NCBI RefSeq assembly: GCF_944327175.1
Contig: NZ_CALVGT010000004.1
Coordinates: 1-46,233 of the forward strand
DNA from: an uncultured Lactobacillus sp.
Lineage (GTDB): Bacteria; Bacillota; Bacilli; Lactobacillales; Lactobacillaceae
Direction: 5' to 3'
Length of the DNA: 46,233 bases
Shown: piece after piece, positions 8,202 through 17,241 of the stretch
How the letters are laid out: each line of letters opens with the position of its first letter
How positions within the stretch are numbered: position 1 is the stretch's first letter
The notes under the pieces: model-generated
What the model was told of the DNA's origin: nothing
The model's database searches: none
The model's input: the letters and a program-made list of their open reading frames with translations, nothing else
Made by a program: the position numbers and the translations under genes

Positions 8202-9587
8202 ATGGCAAAATACGAATCAGTGAACCCATATACCAATGAGGTCTTCGCCAGCTACGAAAACCCGACTGACCAGCAGATTGAAGAATCTCTGGCCTTAGCC
8301 CACGCCCTCTACAAGAAGTGGCGGCATGAAGAACCGAGTAGCCGGGCAGCCATTTTGAAGGACATCGCGGCCAAGTTCCAGGAAAAGGAAGAAGAAATGG
8401 CCAAGACCATGACCCTGGAAATGGGCAAGAAGCTCAGCGAAGCCAAGGAAGAAGTTGAAATCTGCATTGGCATCCTCAACTACTACGCCGACCATGGCCC
8501 GGAGCTTTTAAAGCCGGTCGACCTGCCTAACCCATACGGGCGCGCCTACTACTTAAAGCAGGCCACCGGGGTAATCATGGCCTGCGAACCATGGAACTTC
8601 CCTCTTTACCAGATCATTCGGGTCTTTGCCCCGAACTTTGTCGTCGGCAACCCGATGCTGCTCAAGCACGCCCACAATGTACCAAGCTCTGCTGCCCTGG
8701 CGGCCAAGATCGTCAAAAGCGGCGGGGCACCGGAAGGCAGCTTGCTCAACCTCTACCTCAGCTACAGCCAGCTGGACCAGGTTATCGCTGATCCGCGGGT
8801 ACAAGGGGTCGCCCTAACCGGGTCTGAAAGAGGCGGGGTTTCCGTAGCGGAAAACGCCGGCAAGAACTTGAAGAAGTCCACCATGGAATTAGGCGGCAAC
8901 GACGCCTTCATCGTCTTGAGCGACGCTGACCCGGCAGTTTTAAAGGCAGCCTTGAGCGATGCCCGCAGCTACAACAATGGCCAGGTCTGCACTTCATCCA
9001 AGCGGATGATCGTTTTGGCTGACCGCTATGAAGAAGTCCTGGCAGACATGAAGGATATTTACTCCAGCCTTAAGTGGGGTGACCCGCTGGAAGACTCCAC
9101 TACCCTGCCGCCGATGAACTCCCAAGCCGCCAAGGAAAAGCTGGCCAAGCAGGTGGAAGCGGCAATTGCCGGCGGAGCCAAGGTCTACTACGAGTATCCG
9201 GAAATTGACGCCCCAGGTGCCTTCAGCCGGCCAATTATTCTGACAGACATGACTAAGGACAACCCAATGTTTGACCAGGAAATGTTCGGGCCAGTCTGCG
9301 TGGTCTACAAGGTTAAAGACGAAGACGAAGCCATCGCCTTAGCCAACGATTCCAGCTACGGGCTGGGCTCTTCCGTCATCTCCAGTGACATCAAGCACGC
9401 TGAAGAAGTCGCCAGCCAGATTGAAACCGGGATGACGGTTATCAACGGCCGCTGGATCACTGACGGCAGCCTGCCATTTGGCGGGGTCAAGAAGTCCGGC
9501 TATGGCCGCGAACTCAGTCCTTTAGGCTTGGACGCCTTCGTCAATGAACACCTGGTGATCGACTTTACTGACCAAAACCAGCAATAA
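8202..9587 (+). CDS. NAD(P)-dependent aldehyde dehydrogenase, succinate-semialdehyde dehydrogenase type
   Basis: From the ATG at 8202 the protein has 461 residues. It carries the PWNFP motif ([11 protein letters not shown], about 127-137), the general-base motif MELGGND with Glu229 and the nucleophile Cys263 in [11 protein letters not shown]. This is the set expected of an active ALDH of the GabD-like group. An in-frame ATG at 8187 directly abuts AAAGG with no spacing, so I prefer 8202. It is a single gene between a 258-base upstream region and a strong terminator. The true substrate cannot be told from sequence. Confidence 0.9.
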   Translation: MAKYESVNPYTNEVFASYENPTDQQIEESLALAHALYKKWRHEEPSSRAAILKDIAAKFQEKEEEMAKTMTLEMGKKLSEAKEEVEICIGILNYYADHGPELLKPVDLPNPYGRAYYLKQATGVIMACEPWNFPLYQIIRVFAPNFVVGNPMLLKHAHNVPSSAALAAKIVKSGGAPEGSLLNLYLSYSQLDQVIADPRVQGVALTGSERGGVSVAENAGKNLKKSTMELGGNDAFIVLSDADPAVLKAALSDARSYNNGQVCTSSKRMIVLADRYEEVLADMKDIYSSLKWGDPLEDSTTLPPMNSQAAKEKLAKQVEAAIAGGAKVYYEYPEIDAPGAFSRPIILTDMTKDNPMFDQEMFGPVCVVYKVKDEDEAIALANDSSYGLGSSVISSDIKHAEEVASQIETGMTVINGRWITDGSLPFGGVKKSGYGRELSPLGLDAFVNEHLVIDFTDQNQQ

Positions 9588-9751
9588 GCAGATCTACCTC
9601 AATCTCTTTCAACTACACTTACCTTTAGTTTTTTCTTTAATCTTTATTACATTACATACTTTTTAGTGTTTCTTTTATACTAGTTTCTGCACCATAATTA
9701 TCAACTTTTAAGTTTTTATTTTTAACGAATCTCCAAGTAGAAAATACCAAG

Positions 9752-9787
9752 AAAAGGCCGCTGGTCACTCAGACCAGCAGCCTTTTT
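9752..9787. terminator. Bidirectional terminator after the aldehyde dehydrogenase
   Basis: AAAAGGC-CGCTGGTC pairs with GACCAGC-AGCCTTTT around a 5-base loop, with T runs on both sides. It serves the aldehyde dehydrogenase and the convergent zinc-ribbon gene. The AT-rich stretch 9588-9750 before it shows no gene. Confidence 0.85.
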
Positions 9788-9800
9788 ATCTGCCAAAAAA

Positions 9801-10883
9801 CTATTCTTCACTATTTTGCTCGGGCTTGACCATTGGCTGGAACATGTTGATGCCGGCTAAAACCGTGGTTAAGCAGCTGACCAGGATCAAGAGGTAGCCG
9901 GAAATGCCGATAGCCACGGCATAGCTCTTCAAGCTGGAAAGCACCTGGCTTAAGTAGCTGGTCGCGCTAGTCGTCTGGGCCAATTGGTAAAAGAGGTAGA
10001 TCAAGACCAGGCTTTCGACCAGGGACAAGGCAAAGGCCCGGACTCGGGAGGCCCCGGTATTCTGGCTGACGGCCAGCATGATGAAGACTGGCAAGAGCAG
10101 GAAGATGGCCAGGAAGAGGTAGAGAATCAAGGCGGGAACGATTTTGCCCGCTGCGATCTGCCGGTTGGCGACTTCAAAGAAGACGCTGGCCACGGTCAGC
10201 TTGCTGCTGGAGGCCACGAAGCCGGTCCCCAGGAAAAGCAGGGCCAAGGTGATTAAGCTGGTCAAGAGGATGGAGAGCTGGATGATGCCGAAGTTCCGGG
10301 GCTTCTTGGTCTTTTTTTTCACCTTTTCCAGCTTGGCTTCAAATTTCGGGTGAGCCTGGGTGAAGTCTTCATTCTTTTCCTCGATTTCGCTTTCCTTGTC
10401 GTCAAAGGCATTGAAGACTTTAGAAGCAGACTGCCGGATGTATTCAGTCAAGTTCCGGTCAGCAGTATATTCGCCATGGGGGTCCCGGTGGCCGGTCCAG
10501 ATAAGGAGAGCCATAGAGATAGCAAAAGCCGTCCAGCCCAGGGGCCGGGAGAAGCTCATGATGATCAAAAGGCCCACGCCGACTAAGAAGGCGATCGTAG
10601 TGTTGTCTCTCATCCACTGGATCATTTTCTCCACGGTTGAGTTGCCGGTGAAGGCATTCTGTTCCTGCCTTTGCCGGTAGGCGGACCGGCTGAGCTTGTC
10701 AGCTGGTTCTTTTTCTAAAGACCGGTCGGCTTCTTCCCGCTTAGCTTCTCTTCTTTCCACATTTTCTTCCACTGCTTCTTCAGTAAAGTAGTCGCGGCGG
10801 TATTTTTCCACATTGAATCCACAGTTGGGACAGGTCTTTTCCTGGCCAGTCAGGGCCTGTCCACAGTTGGGACACTTTTTCAT
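9801..10883 (-). CDS. Zinc-ribbon membrane protein of unknown function
   Basis: The 360-residue protein begins with a zinc ribbon made of two CPNCG pairs (residues 4-7 and 19-22). A charged linker rich in Glu and Arg follows. Then come about six membrane segments: 96-112, 115-128, 205-228, 250-275, 287-305 and 323-345. A cytoplasmic loop near 165-195 is strongly lysine-rich. Ribbon-plus-membrane proteins of this kind are common in lactobacilli and lack a known role. The start has AAAGGA. It is a single-gene unit. Confidence 0.75.
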   Translation of the reverse strand: MKKCPNCGQALTGQEKTCPNCGFNVEKYRRDYFTEEAVEENVERREAKREEADRSLEKEPADKLSRSAYRQRQEQNAFTGNSTVEKMIQWMRDNTTIAFLVGVGLLIIMSFSRPLGWTAFAISMALLIWTGHRDPHGEYTADRNLTEYIRQSASKVFNAFDDKESEIEEKNEDFTQAHPKFEAKLEKVKKKTKKPRNFGIIQLSILLTSLITLALLFLGTGFVASSSKLTVASVFFEVANRQIAAGKIVPALILYLFLAIFLLLPVFIMLAVSQNTGASRVRAFALSLVESLVLIYLFYQLAQTTSATSYLSQVLSSLKSYAVAIGISGYLLILVSCLTTVLAGINMFQPMVKPEQNSEE

Positions 10884-10942
10884 AGTAATCGTCCTTTGCT
10901 AGTGTTTCTTTTTCCACATTATAGCATTTTCCCTCCGGAGGC

Positions 10943-10974
10943 AAAAAAGAACCCGCCAAAGATGACGGGTTCTT
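10943..10974 (-). terminator. Terminator after the MMPL exporter gene
   Basis: On the minus strand the stem AAGAACCCG / CGGGTTCTT is followed by TTTT. It lies just beyond the exporter stop codon. Confidence 0.85.
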
Positions 10975-10995
10975 AATGCATTATTTAGCTTTCAT

Positions 10996-13900
10996 TTAAG
11001 ACTTCTTGCGGCCTGCCCACTTAGGCCATGGGAAGCCTTCGTAGGTCAGCTTAGTTGAAGCAGACAGGTTGATCGGCATCAAGAAGACCAGGATGGCCAG
11101 ACCGATGATGACCCCGATGGCCACTTCGATCAAGGTTGGCACGCCTGATGGGATCAAGGCCGCGAAAGTACCACCCAGGATGACGGCAGCTGAGATGACA
11201 ACCGTACCGATAACCGTACATGCCTCCAGGATTCTTGCGCTAGGCAATTCGTGCGGATCGCTGTCGCGGTAGCGCATCATGACGAAGATGCTGTAGTCTA
11301 CCCCGAGGGCGATCAACATGATGAAGGTGAAGAACGGCACGTTCCAAGCCAGGGTGCTCCGGCCCATCATGCCGCTGACAACCCAGCGGGTGATTGACAG
11401 AGAACTGATGTAGGCCAAGAGCAGAGTCCCCAGAATGTAGATCGGCTGAAGCAGACTCCGGGTGACGAAGATCAAGGCAATGCCGATACCAATCAGCATG
11501 ATTGCCATAGTTCTGGTAAAGTCACCACTGGCCGTGTTCTTGGTGTCTTCGATGGTTGAGCTTTGCCCGCCCATTTCGACTTCAGCCTTGCCCAGGTCGG
11601 TCCCCTTCAGGGACTTGCGGGCCATAGCGCTCAGGGCCTGTGAGTGCTCTGCGGCACTTTCAGAACTTGGGTTGCTGTCCAGGATGATGATGATCATAGC
11701 ACTCTTCTTGTCCGGGCTGAGGAAGACCTTGAGGGACTTCTGCAGGTCGGCGTTGTGCTTCAAGACGTAGCTTGGCACGTAGAAGGTGTCAGAAGCCTTG
11801 GACTTGCGCAGACCGTTCAAGTATGAGCCGGCAGAAACCAAACCGTTGTTGACGGCAGTCAAGCCGCTGGTGATGGCTGGCGTCTTTTCAGCGAGCTTGC
11901 TTGCGCCGCTGGAAAGCTGGCTGCTGCCGGACTGCAGCTTGTCAGCCCCTTCAGCCAGTTGGCTTGAACCGTTGACGCCTTGCGCCAGGCCGTTTTGCAG
12001 TTGGCCAGCACCAGATTGGAGTTGCCCGGCACCGCTGGTCAAGCGGCTTGCGCCGTTAGCCAATTGAGCCGCGCCGCTGAGGCCGCTGGCCAAACCGTTA
12101 GCCAGTTGGCCGGCACCAGAGTTAACCTGGCCAGCACCAGTGTTGACTTGGCTAGCGCCGCTGGCTACAGCAGAAGCACCAGAGTTGACCTTGTTCGCCC
12201 CACTGACCAAGCTGCCAGTACCGGAGTACAGACTTGCGGCACCAGCATTCAGTTTGCCGGCACCAGTGTAAAGGCTGGCCGCGCCGGAGTTGACTTGACC
12301 GGCACCAGTGTAAAGGCTTGAAGCACCAGTATTGACCTGGCTAATCCCGTTGTAAAGGGAAACCGCCCCACTGTTCAGCTTGTTAGCACCTTGTGACAGG
12401 GCCAAAGCGCCTGCCATCCCCTTGCTCAAACCACTGTAAATTGAGTTTGAACCGGTGTAGAGCTTGTGGGCGCCGGTTGCGAGGGCATCAACTGCTGACT
12501 GCATCTGGCTGATCTTGCCCAAGCCGGACTTCAAGTCGATAATCCCGCTGGCTGCCTGGGTGCTCAAAGTATTTGAGCCATTCGCCAGCTGGGCAACAGC
12601 TGCCTGGAGTTGCTCAACTTGCGTGCTCAAGTCGGCTGTGGAAGACACATTACCAAAGCTACCGGCTGCACTTTGAATGCCGGAAGCGGCACTCTTCATG
12701 TTAGTTGCGGCAGTACCGGCAGTAGTCAAGCCGCTGCTAGCGGAACCTAAACCGCTCTTGGTAGAAGACAAGCCACCGTTAAGTGAGTTAAGTTCATTTA
12801 GCAGTTCTTTTTGCAAAGTTGGGTCTGAAACCTTTTTAATTGATGCCGCTAAACTGCCAGCTGCATTATTTGCAGCACCTAAGCCGATGCCTACACTCTT
12901 CAAGCCAGTCCCAACATCAGTCAAGCCCTTTTGCAGAGAGCCAACTTGCCCTTGCAGGCTTTGCAGGCCACTGACCAGGCTGGAGATCTTTGAAGTATCG
13001 ATGTTTGGCACTTGAATTTGGCTGACCTTGCTGTTCAAGCTTTGCAAGCCGTTGTTCAAGTCAGTCAAGCCCTGGGACAGTTGGTCAAGCTGGTCAGCGT
13101 TCAAGGAACTGGCGTTTTCTGACAGCTGACTCTTCAGCTGGTCAAGGCCGGCAACCAAAGTGTTCATGTTGGCCGTCAGATCCTTAGCGCCATTGGTCAA
13201 AGTCTGAGTGCCAGTGTAAAGGCTGCTTGCACCGGTTGCCAGATCACTGGTCCCGTCCTTCAAACTAGTACTGCCAGTCAAGAGCTGGGAAGTACCATTC
13301 TTCAAAGAACCCGCGCCAGTGTAAAGGCTGGCAGTACCGTTCTTCAAAGTGCCGGCACCAGTGTAAAGGCTGGCGGTACCATTCTTCAAAGTGCCAGCAC
13401 CATTTCGCAAGGTCTGGGCACCAGTTGCCAGAGACCCAGTCCCGTTAGCCAGAGTCTTAGAACCACTGGCTAGAGAGCTGGTCCCACTCTTCAGCTTCTG
13501 GGTACCAGCAGACAGGGTGTTGGCTCCGCTAGATAATTTTCTGGTGCCGGAGTAAAGGGCATCTGCCCCAACTGACAGGGTCTTGGTCCCGTTAAAGAGG
13601 GTGCCTGCCCCGTCGTAGAGGGCGATTGAACCGTTGTAAAGCTTAACCGTCCCCGTGTACAGGTCCTTGGCCCCATCACTCAAAGTGCCAGTGCCTTCGT
13701 CGAGCTGGTCAGCCCCGTTAGCCAGTTTCTTGGCCCCACTGGTTACCTGCTCACTGCCCTTAGTCAATTTGCCGACACCCTTTTCCAATTTGGCGGTCCC
13801 GTCGGTAACTGACTTCAGCTGCTTCTTAACGTATAGCAGCTTAATCTTTTCATTGTATGGCTCAGTCGCGGACATAACCTTGTCCACGCCTTCAGAATTG

Positions 13901-15237
13901 CGCAACTTCCGCGTCAATTCGTCGATCAGCTTCAAGTCCTTCTCATTATCGAGCTTGTGGTCACTCTTAATGTAAAGGTATGACGGCATAGCCATCCCTT
14001 CAGAGAAGTGCTTTTGGACCAGGTTCAGCCCTTGCTTGGAAGGAACTGAATCTGAAATTTCCGCCGTGTCGTCGTAGTTCAAAACGTTAGAGTAAGTAAC
14101 GAAGAACGGAGCAATGACAACTGCTACTGCTGCCAAGGAGACAACTGGCCGCTTCAAAGTAGCGCTGGAAATCCCGTGCCACATCTTGCTTGGGTTTTCC
14201 CCGGCAAATTCCTTGCTTGGCCAGAACATCTTCTTGCCCAAAGTGGCCATGAAGAAGGGATTCAAAGTCAAGAGGACAACCAGCAGGACCAGAACGCCGA
14301 CGGCAACGCCAGAAGCGGACCGGTAAACGGAGAAGTTGGCCAGGCCCAAAGCGGAGAAACCGATCAGGATTGAGGAGCCGGAGTAAAGAATAGTCCGGCC
14401 GGCCTTCTTGATCGAGTCCTTCGTGGCCTCAGCCACCCCCAGGCCATTGCCCAGGTACTCCTTAAAGTGGTTATATAGCAGAATGTTGTAGTCGGTCCCG
14501 ATCCCGAACAAAACAATCACCATGAAGACCTGGGTGAAGTTGGAGAACGGGAAGTTCACCTGGTTGACCAGGTTGGTCACGATTGAGAAGGAAACCAGGA
14601 AGGAAACCCCAACCGTCAAAAGTGACACAAGCGGGACAACCGGTGACCGGAAGACGATGATCAACACGATGAAGATGAAGACCACCGTGATCAGTTCCGT
14701 CTTCTTGATCCCCTCTTGGATCGAGCTGGTAAAGTCATTGTTGAGGACGTCTGCCCCAGTGACGTAGGTTCTTACCCCACTGGTCTTGACGGCCTTGTTG
14801 ATCTCGTCATAAATCTGGGAGATAGTCCCATGGTTCTTGGAGATGTTCATCTGCATGACCCAAGTCGTTCCGTCTTTAGACTTGAGTAGCTTCTTGGTAG
14901 CGATGTTGTCTTGTGGCGCCAGGTAGTCCTTGATGCCGTATTTCTTCTGGTTGTTGGTCAAGCGGTCGATCGAGGCTTCGATATTGCCTTGGTCGGTCTC
15001 GGTCAGCTTACCGGATTTCTTGTTGAAAACAACCGCGACTTCGTAAGTATTCTTTTTCTTACTGCCCCATTCGTTCTTGATTAGTTTGGCTGCTTCGCTT
15101 TCCACGTTGCTTGGCAGGGAGATTTCGCTGTGCGCTCTCGTCAGTGAGTCAACGTTTGGCAAGGCAACCAAAGAAATCACAAGAATGAGCACCCAGGCGA
15201 TCAAAGCGCCGAGGTGGTTCTTCAGTAACTTCTTCAA
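10996..15237 (-). CDS. MMPL/RND-family exporter with a very long repeat loop
   Basis: The 1413-residue membrane protein has the two-half RND layout. The N-terminal half has a first helix at about 10-28, an extracellular domain, then helices about 180-390 with the proton-relay motif GIGTDYNILL. The C-terminal half has helices about 1195-1400 with ALGVDYSIFV. Between them, residues about 460-1130 form an extracellular region of dozens of short repeats of the form L-x-x-G-(A/T)-x-x-L-x-x-G. These resemble the repeats of YhgE/Pip-type phage-receptor proteins and probably form long helices. The gene follows a TetR regulator by 43 bases with an AAAGGA site. Likely substrates are lipids or amphiphilic drugs. 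Confidence 0.88.
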   Translation of the reverse strand: MKKLLKNHLGALIAWVLILVISLVALPNVDSLTRAHSEISLPSNVESEAAKLIKNEWGSKKKNTYEVAVVFNKKSGKLTETDQGNIEASIDRLTNNQKKYGIKDYLAPQDNIATKKLLKSKDGTTWVMQMNISKNHGTISQIYDEINKAVKTSGVRTYVTGADVLNNDFTSSIQEGIKKTELITVVFIFIVLIIVFRSPVVPLVSLLTVGVSFLVSFSIVTNLVNQVNFPFSNFTQVFMVIVLFGIGTDYNILLYNHFKEYLGNGLGVAEATKDSIKKAGRTILYSGSSILIGFSALGLANFSVYRSASGVAVGVLVLLVVLLTLNPFFMATLGKKMFWPSKEFAGENPSKMWHGISSATLKRPVVSLAAVAVVIAPFFVTYSNVLNYDDTAEISDSVPSKQGLNLVQKHFSEGMAMPSYLYIKSDHKLDNEKDLKLIDELTRKLRNSEGVDKVMSATEPYNEKIKLLYVKKQLKSVTDGTAKLEKGVGKLTKGSEQVTSGAKKLANGADQLDEGTGTLSDGAKDLYTGTVKLYNGSIALYDGAGTLFNGTKTLSVGADALYSGTRKLSSGANTLSAGTQKLKSGTSSLASGSKTLANGTGSLATGAQTLRNGAGTLKNGTASLYTGAGTLKNGTASLYTGAGSLKNGTSQLLTGSTSLKDGTSDLATGASSLYTGTQTLTNGAKDLTANMNTLVAGLDQLKSQLSENASSLNADQLDQLSQGLTDLNNGLQSLNSKVSQIQVPNIDTSKISSLVSGLQSLQGQVGSLQKGLTDVGTGLKSVGIGLGAANNAAGSLAASIKKVSDPTLQKELLNELNSLNGGLSSTKSGLGSASSGLTTAGTAATNMKSAASGIQSAAGSFGNVSSTADLSTQVEQLQAAVAQLANGSNTLSTQAASGIIDLKSGLGKISQMQSAVDALATGAHKLYTGSNSIYSGLSKGMAGALALSQGANKLNSGAVSLYNGISQVNTGASSLYTGAGQVNSGAASLYTGAGKLNAGAASLYSGTGSLVSGANKVNSGASAVASGASQVNTGAGQVNSGAGQLANGLASGLSGAAQLANGASRLTSGAGQLQSGAGQLQNGLAQGVNGSSQLAEGADKLQSGSSQLSSGASKLAEKTPAITSGLTAVNNGLVSAGSYLNGLRKSKASDTFYVPSYVLKHNADLQKSLKVFLSPDKKSAMIIIILDSNPSSESAAEHSQALSAMARKSLKGTDLGKAEVEMGGQSSTIEDTKNTASGDFTRTMAIMLIGIGIALIFVTRSLLQPIYILGTLLLAYISSLSITRWVVSGMMGRSTLAWNVPFFTFIMLIALGVDYSIFVMMRYRDSDPHELPSARILEACTVIGTVVISAAVILGGTFAALIPSGVPTLIEVAIGVIIGLAILVFLMPINLSASTKLTYEGFPWPKWAGRKKS
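13291..13401. repeat. 42-bp tandem repeat inside the MMPL gene
   Basis: Units at 13291-13332, 13333-13374 and a partial third at 13375-13401 are almost identical. They encode the 14-residue unit LYTGAGTLKNGTAS. Related, more diverged units continue on both sides. Such near-identical units can expand or contract by slippage or recombination. Confidence 0.8.
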
Positions 15238-15280
15238 CGTCCTTTTTCCTTTCTTTATCTTTTACAATCTGTCTACTAAG

Positions 15281-15862
15281 CTAGGCATTTGACTGCTGGA
15301 CGCTGGGCGAAACCAGCCGCCAGACCATTTCGTGATAGTTCTCCTCTGCTTCTTGCGGGCTTTCCGAGTATTCCTGGCCTTCCTGGTCCTTAGTGAATCT
15401 GTCTAGAAAGACATAGCCCAGGACCGCGCCAACCAAGGCGTGCTGGGAAACCACGTGCTCAGTGTCCACTTGCAGCTGGTCCCCCAAGTCCAGGATCTTG
15501 ACCACCTCTTTAACCACTTCTGAATCATCAGAAAATTCATCCATGTGGTAAAGGAGGGTCGCCAGGGCCTGGTCTTCCAGAAGCCGGTCGCGGACCACGT
15601 CAGCAAACTTAAACAATGCTTCGTGACCTGACAAACCGACCAGCTGCTTGAGCAGGTCCTGGTAGAGCAGGCGGATCCGGCTGGCCGCGACCAGCGACAG
15701 AAGTTGCGAGCGGTTCTTCACGTAATGATAGAGTGACTGGCTGCGAACGCCCAGAGCCTTGGCAAGATTTGGCATGGTCGTCTCGCTTAAGCCCCGGCTT
15801 TCAATCATTTCCGTGGCTTTGGCGATGACCTTGCCTAAGTCCAAAGTTCTTTTTTGAGTCAT
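15281..15862 (-). CDS. TetR-family transcriptional regulator
   Basis: From ATG 15862 the product has 193 residues. The N-terminal helix-turn-helix is typical (TTMPNLAKALGVRSQSLYHY, then VKNR). The C-terminal helical ligand domain follows. The frame is open to 15922, but the promoter at 15894-15922 starts transcription downstream of that codon. An ATG at 15874 (MVVI) is a possible alternative because it follows AAAGGAAA closely. The exporter gene lies 43 bases downstream, so this is a classic repressor-exporter operon, probably repressing itself through the palindrome at 15915-15945. Confidence 0.88.
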   Translation of the reverse strand: MTQKRTLDLGKVIAKATEMIESRGLSETTMPNLAKALGVRSQSLYHYVKNRSQLLSLVAASRIRLLYQDLLKQLVGLSGHEALFKFADVVRDRLLEDQALATLLYHMDEFSDDSEVVKEVVKILDLGDQLQVDTEHVVSQHALVGAVLGYVFLDRFTKDQEGQEYSESPQEAEENYHEMVWRLVSPSVQQSNA

Positions 15863-15893
15863 AATTACTACCATTTTCCTTTCAACTCTAGCA

Positions 15894-15922
15894 ATTATAT
15901 AACTACTAACTGAAGATTTCAA
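15894..15922 (-). promoter_or_regulatory. Promoter of the tetR-MMPL operon
   Basis: Minus strand TTGAAA (15922-15917), 17 bases, TATAAT (15899-15894): a near-consensus sigma-A promoter. Its position rules out the longest TetR reading frame. Confidence 0.85.
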
Positions 15923-15945
15923 TCTACACTCTGTAAATTAATTTC
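15915..15945. promoter_or_regulatory. Candidate TetR operator
   Basis: A 31-base imperfect palindrome has TACA-CTC-TGTA at its centre (15925-15935), with 10 of 14 arm positions matching. It overlaps the -35 of the tetR promoter and lies 10 bases before the -35 of the divergent gene. That place suits a repressor acting on both. Confidence 0.5.
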
Positions 15946-15954
15946 ATTTTTCTG

Positions 15955-15983
15955 TTGAAAGCGATTCCTAAAAGCGCTATCAT
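15955..15983 (+). promoter_or_regulatory. Promoter of the small membrane-protein gene
   Basis: TTGAAA, 17 bases, TATCAT, about 30 bases before the predicted start codon. It is divergent from the tetR promoter. Confidence 0.65.
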
Positions 15984-16011
15984 ATATTGAGATAGGAGAT
16001 GAAAACTAAAA

Positions 16012-16257
16012 ATGAAAATCTGGTGGTTCGCAAACTTTTACTGGTTCAGTTTACTGATTTATCTAAATGTTTTCATGTTCAATTTTCATTACCCTGACGG
16101 CAACAGCATCAATCCTTTCGTAGTAACCTTCCTGTTGCTGGCTATCTGCATTATGATCGGGGAATTCCAATTCGCCTGGTATATGTGGCTGGTTAAGAAA
16201 ACTTATAAACCACGTAAACGCAAGAAAACACAAAACGACTCTACTGTCTGGCTGTAG
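16012..16257 (+). CDS. Small membrane protein of unknown function
   Basis: The 81-residue product has two hydrophobic segments (residues 4-25 and 37-61), is rich in Trp and Phe, and ends in a basic tail (KKTYKPRKRKKTQ). AGGAG stands 13 bases upstream. A second ATG at 15999 opens another frame that ends after about 32 codons and is less convincing. It has its own promoter and terminator, which supports a real gene. It reads away from the tetR-exporter operon and may share its operator. I do not recognise the family. Confidence 0.6.
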   Translation: MKIWWFANFYWFSLLIYLNVFMFNFHYPDGNSINPFVVTFLLLAICIMIGEFQFAWYMWLVKKTYKPRKRKKTQNDSTVWL

Positions 16258-16267
16258 AGTCGTTTTT
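16232..16267 (+). terminator. Terminator overlapping the small gene's stop
   Basis: A 13-bp perfect stem (AAAACGACTCTAC / GTAGAGTCGTTTT) is followed by T. The stop codon lies inside the hairpin. Confidence 0.88.
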
Positions 16268-16295
16268 CATTTCTTCTATTCAGTTTATTCCGTCT

Positions 16296-17210
16296 TTACT
16301 TTTCCATGACTTTCTTGACGGCTTGTCCCAAGGAAGCAAAGTCGTCAGTCTTGCTGGACCAAGCGCTGACTACGTAATTGTGGCCGTTATTGCTGATCAA
16401 GGCGACCTCTAAATTGCTATCAGCATATTGGTAGATGGTCCCCTTAGCCTTGCTGGCCAGCTTGGTCTTCCCTGTCATAGCAGTCAGAACCTGCTGGTTG
16501 TAGCTGCCGACCTGCTTGCCTTGATAGATGGAAACCATGATCTTGGCCAGGTCACTGGCTGTCGTCTTGCCGACCACGGATTTAGAGAAGGTCCCCGTTA
16601 CTTTAGTCTGGCTGGCCCCCAGCTGCTTAAGGATCTTGTTGACCTGCTTAGTCCCGATCGTCCGCAAAAGCGCGTTAGCCGCGGTCTTGTTGCCCTTCAG
16701 CATCTGCTTGCGCAAGTAGCTTGGCCCATAGCTGATCCCGACCGCGATCGCCTGGCTCGTCCCGGCCTTGTCAGCCTTAGTAACCTTGATGGTCGTGCTG
16801 GCCCCGATCTTGCCAGACTTTTCCTGGGCGTAAAGGGCGATCAAAAGATAGAGGTAAAAAATCTTCTGGGAATTCTGGCCGCTCTTGGTGTTGGCGACTT
16901 CCGCGAAATGGCTGCTCTTATTCAAGTCATAAGCTGCCACCTGGTAGCTGACGTCCTGGCCCATAGCCTTCTTAATTGCCTTGACCAGTTGCTTGTCACT
17001 GCCCTTGCTGCTCTTGACCTGATTGTCATATTCAATAGAATTGACATTCGGTTCCTTGTCAGTAGAAGTGATCTTCTTTTTGACTTTACCGGACTTCTTT
17101 ACCTGCACCACCGTGACTTCCCGCGTTTCAGCATCCTTGTTGGTGCTGGTGTACACGACAAAAGCCAGCAGGGAGGCGATCAAAGCCCCGACTACAATAT
17201 TGTTCTTCAT
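16296..17210 (-). CDS. Degenerate class A beta-lactamase-fold protein, membrane-anchored
   Basis: The 304-residue protein has an N-terminal membrane anchor (residues 4-22) and a basic linker. Its domain from about residue 75 aligns by eye with class A beta-lactamases. The catalytic motifs are lost. SxxK reads N113-S-Q-K116. SDN reads G-N-K at 173-175, just before a preserved TAAN. The KTG position reads AKG or similar. It is probably not a beta-lactamase and may bind a wall component. It lies 31 bases downstream of corA on the same strand, with an AAGGAG site, so co-transcription is possible. The family call is by motif spacing only. Confidence 0.7.
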   Translation of the reverse strand: MKNNIVVGALIASLLAFVVYTSTNKDAETREVTVVQVKKSGKVKKKITSTDKEPNVNSIEYDNQVKSSKGSDKQLVKAIKKAMGQDVSYQVAAYDLNKSSHFAEVANTKSGQNSQKIFYLYLLIALYAQEKSGKIGASTTIKVTKADKAGTSQAIAVGISYGPSYLRKQMLKGNKTAANALLRTIGTKQVNKILKQLGASQTKVTGTFSKSVVGKTTASDLAKIMVSIYQGKQVGSYNQQVLTAMTGKTKLASKAKGTIYQYADSNLEVALISNNGHNYVVSAWSSKTDDFASLGQAVKKVMEK

Positions 17211-17241
17211 TAAAGCTCCTTGTTTCTAACTATTAATCCCT

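Noticed and set aside
11980-12321. Plus-strand open frames opposite the MMPL repeats
   Set aside because: They arise from the repetitive codons of the exporter gene. They have no start signals and no family pattern.
13291-13401. Possible CRISPR-like direct repeats
   Set aside because: The 42-bp units are contiguous with no spacers and keep the exporter reading frame, so they are coding repeats.
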